Source: Sutterella massiliensis (GTDB lineage: Bacteria; Pseudomonadota; Gammaproteobacteria; Burkholderiales; Burkholderiaceae_F). Taken from it: a DNA stretch of 64,000 bases. A program made the translations under genes and the position numbers. The notes under the pieces were generated by a model, which ran no database searches, was not told the DNA's origin, and was given only the letters and a program-made list of their open reading frames with translations. Of the stretch, positions 62,407 to 64,000 are shown one piece after another (position 1 is the first letter of the stretch; every line of letters begins with the position of its first letter). The stretch spans positions 1 through 64,000 of the forward strand of contig NZ_JACJJC010000009.1 of NCBI RefSeq assembly GCF_016899755.1, written 5' to 3'.

Positions 62407-63361
62407 AACGTCCTTCGCTATGGTGGAGTGCCCGGGACAGCGGTGAATGTAATACGTCGCGACAGCGAGAGGACACGTCCGCTTTGATGGCAACAAAAGA
62501 ACTGCCATCAACTGCACGTTCGCTTTTCTCAAGAATGAACGGGATCCGTACGCGAGTGCCAAAGGATCTTGAAGAAACGGTCATCAAAGCGGCGACAGGC
62601 GAAATAAACGCGACGTCTCTCGCCAAGTATTTGAGGCGCAGCTTCGCTCAAGGAACACGAAGGAGGCGAAACTTCATCTGCAGCCGGATCCCAAAAAGCG
62701 CGGGGCGGGCGGCACCCGAAGCGTTCGTCATGCCGCCCGCGATTTGCAGAGGATTTGACTGCCGAGGCAATTGCTCAGCCGCTTCGGGCCCACGAAATAT
62801 AACACCGGAAAGACCATTTCGGCACGCTCAGTGCGATCAAAAGCACGAGACGAGCGGAATCGTCGCGTATGGGCGACAGTTTTGGGCCTGTTGAGGCAAA
62901 TCGAGCGGGCTGTAAACCTATTTCGTCGTCCTCTCTGCAGCGTGCGCCGAGTCCGTTTCGCGAAGGAAATCAACGAGGCGCTTCGACTGTTCGTGAAGCC
63001 TCCGCACCCATACATCCGGCAAAGCCGTCTGAATGGATGCGGCTTCCCTCGTTTGTATTCGGAAGGACAGCCTTTGCACGATGCAGGGAAAGCTCAGTAG
63101 TTGAGTGACATTGCGTCCTCAGTACCGCACTGACCTTAAGGAGCGTGCATAAGGTGCAGGTGCTTCTCTTGTTCGAGCATACTTGAGTCGAAAAACGCTA
63201 AGAGGCGCATTTTCTCGAATTGCGCAACAATTCTCTCAATCGGGCTTTGCTGCCGGACCTCGCATCGCCAGGATCCGGCACTCTTGAACCGTTTTGCTTC
63301 ACGCGTTCCGATAGAAACATCGGATAGTCTGGAAAACGCCACGGGCGTTCCCGAGACAGCG
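62407..63361. other. Degraded region, no confident gene
   Basis: Open frames exist on the plus strand: one from about 62486 reads MATKELPSTARSLFSRMNGI, RTRVPKDLEETVIKAATGEI, then loses meaning; another contains KLHLQPDPKKRGAGGTRSVR, ending at a TGA near 62757. The first might be an antitoxin-like DNA-binding start. A further frame to 63100 has nothing recognisable. The area probably holds decayed toxin-antitoxin or mobile sequences. Confidence 0.4.
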
Positions 63362-63868
63362 CTATGCGCGCCGCTCGGCCGTCCAGTCGAAAATAAGGCC
63401 CGTTCGGCGATCCGCCTCGAATTCGTACTTCATGCCGTCGTGGCGAAGGACGCCTTCCCAACGTCGACCTTCTTGTCGGAGACGAATGTCGGCCGACGAC
63501 GCTCCGGGAACACGACGCAGCACTTCCCGACGGACCTCGCTCTCGGGATTTGCCGCCGAAGGCTGGCGCCGAACCCATTCGTCATCGATCTCCATGTCGG
63601 CATCGATGATTCGGCCGGAACTGCGGGCGACGCACAGGTCAAAGTCGCCGAACTTCGTCTCGAATTCGATGGAATAGACCGGAACACCTTGCTCCTCATC
63701 GCGATCGATCTTGAGATTGAAAATGTCCCGTTTGGCTACACCTGCGTAGGCGAGCGCGAGCGAAACGGCCTCGTCGCGGCTGATTCCGCCCGCTGCAAGC
63801 ACGCGACCGGAAACGGTTGCCGTGAGCGCCGCGGAAAATGCCGATAAAAGCACAACTCTTCGGTGCAT
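63362..63868 (-). CDS. Exported PepSY-domain protein
   Basis: A 168-residue protein from the ATG at 63868 (MHRRVVLLSAFSAALTATVS), with a signal cleaved near VLAAGG. PepSY unit one: ISRDEAVSLALAYAGVAKRD, IFNLKIDRDEEQGVPVYSIE and FETKFGDFDLCVARSSGRII. A second, weaker unit: SEVRREVLRRVPGASSADIR and GVLRHDGMKYEFEADRRTGL. PepSY proteins inhibit or modulate proteases and sensors in the periplasm and cell wall. No two-component genes are next to it within the window, whose end is 130 bases upstream. Confidence 0.85.
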   Translation of the reverse strand: MHRRVVLLSAFSAALTATVSGRVLAAGGISRDEAVSLALAYAGVAKRDIFNLKIDRDEEQGVPVYSIEFETKFGDFDLCVARSSGRIIDADMEIDDEWVRRQPSAANPESEVRREVLRRVPGASSADIRLRQEGRRWEGVLRHDGMKYEFEADRRTGLIFDWTAERRA

Positions 63869-64000
63869 GATTGTGTTATCCCAGAAAAGCCTCACCCATC
63901 CAAGCGTACGCCGAGTACGCTTCGTTCGAGGGACTTTACGTCAAAGAGAGACGCTATCGGTCTATCACAAGGTGTCACAAGGTGCTTAAACGCGCAAAGG

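Noticed and set aside
1..64000. tRNA, rRNA or CRISPR array
   Set aside because: No cloverleaf with a TTCGAATC-like loop plus acceptor, no rRNA cores and no regular repeat-spacer arrays were seen.

Overview
The window looks like a chromosomal segment of a high-GC, Gram-negative betaproteobacterium, most likely of the Sutterellaceae (Sutterella/Parasutterella type). This rests on two adjacent 'ADVTLYG' porins ending in HKF, several Tat-exported FAD-dependent fumarate-reductase-like flavoproteins, many signal-peptide redox proteins and an RFN-controlled ribB. The assignment is inferred from gene content and was not tested by search.

Layout. 1-10.0 kb is a mobile and decayed zone: a truncated IS5-type transposase, a conspicuously AT-rich three-gene cassette (ankyrin protein, PD-(D/E)XK-like protein, DUF262/DUF1524 GmrSD-like protein), a dead tyrosine recombinase, an IS3 remnant and an IS66-type element. 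10-16 kb carries a flavoprotein gene with an in-frame TAG, a Tat-signal aminotransferase, a small acidic secreted protein, and a divergent UmuD-like/UmuC pair. 16.1-23.7 kb is a complete zorA-zorB-zorC-zorD set (Zorya type I anti-phage system) on the minus strand. 24-26.5 kb has a surface-adhesin-E-like protein and a small redox/cupin operon. 26.8-30.7 kb has a PLD-helicase-DUF3427 protein followed by an HNH endonuclease, a second nuclease module.

30.8-47 kb is mainly housekeeping and redox metabolism: FMN riboswitch and ribB, an exported flavodoxin-fold reductase, a TorD-like chaperone candidate, an AraC regulator divergent from a flavodoxin/YCII/Tat-flavoprotein/ABM operon, an ankyrin-like gene with an in-frame TGA, topB, a cupin with a strong promoter and operator, a LysR fragment, a Tat-signal hydrolase, a pyridoxal/pyridoxamine kinase, and a DUF134-NifX fusion with a His/Cys-rich tail behind a perfect palindrome. 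47-51 kb is a remnant of an F-type conjugation operon (traA-L-E-K-B) with broken ends. 51-64 kb holds a hypothetical gene with a structured leader, a decayed SMR transporter, two porins, a LysR regulator, an intact Tat flavoprotein, two lipoproteins, a LolA-like carrier, a decayed Phd-like antitoxin and a PepSY protein.

How it fits together. The metabolic part suggests an anaerobe or microaerophile that uses exported flavoproteins and quinone/flavodoxin reductases. The accessory part is a defence and mobile-element neighbourhood: Zorya, a GmrSD-like cassette, a helicase-HNH pair and translesion polymerase genes, mixed with IS elements and conjugation debris. Five genes (recombinase, flavoprotein, ankyrin-like, traA, smr) carry single in-frame stops, so active gene decay is visible. 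The best candidates for something undescribed are the 725-4391 cassette, the helicase-HNH pair and the DUF134-NifX metal-tail fusion.
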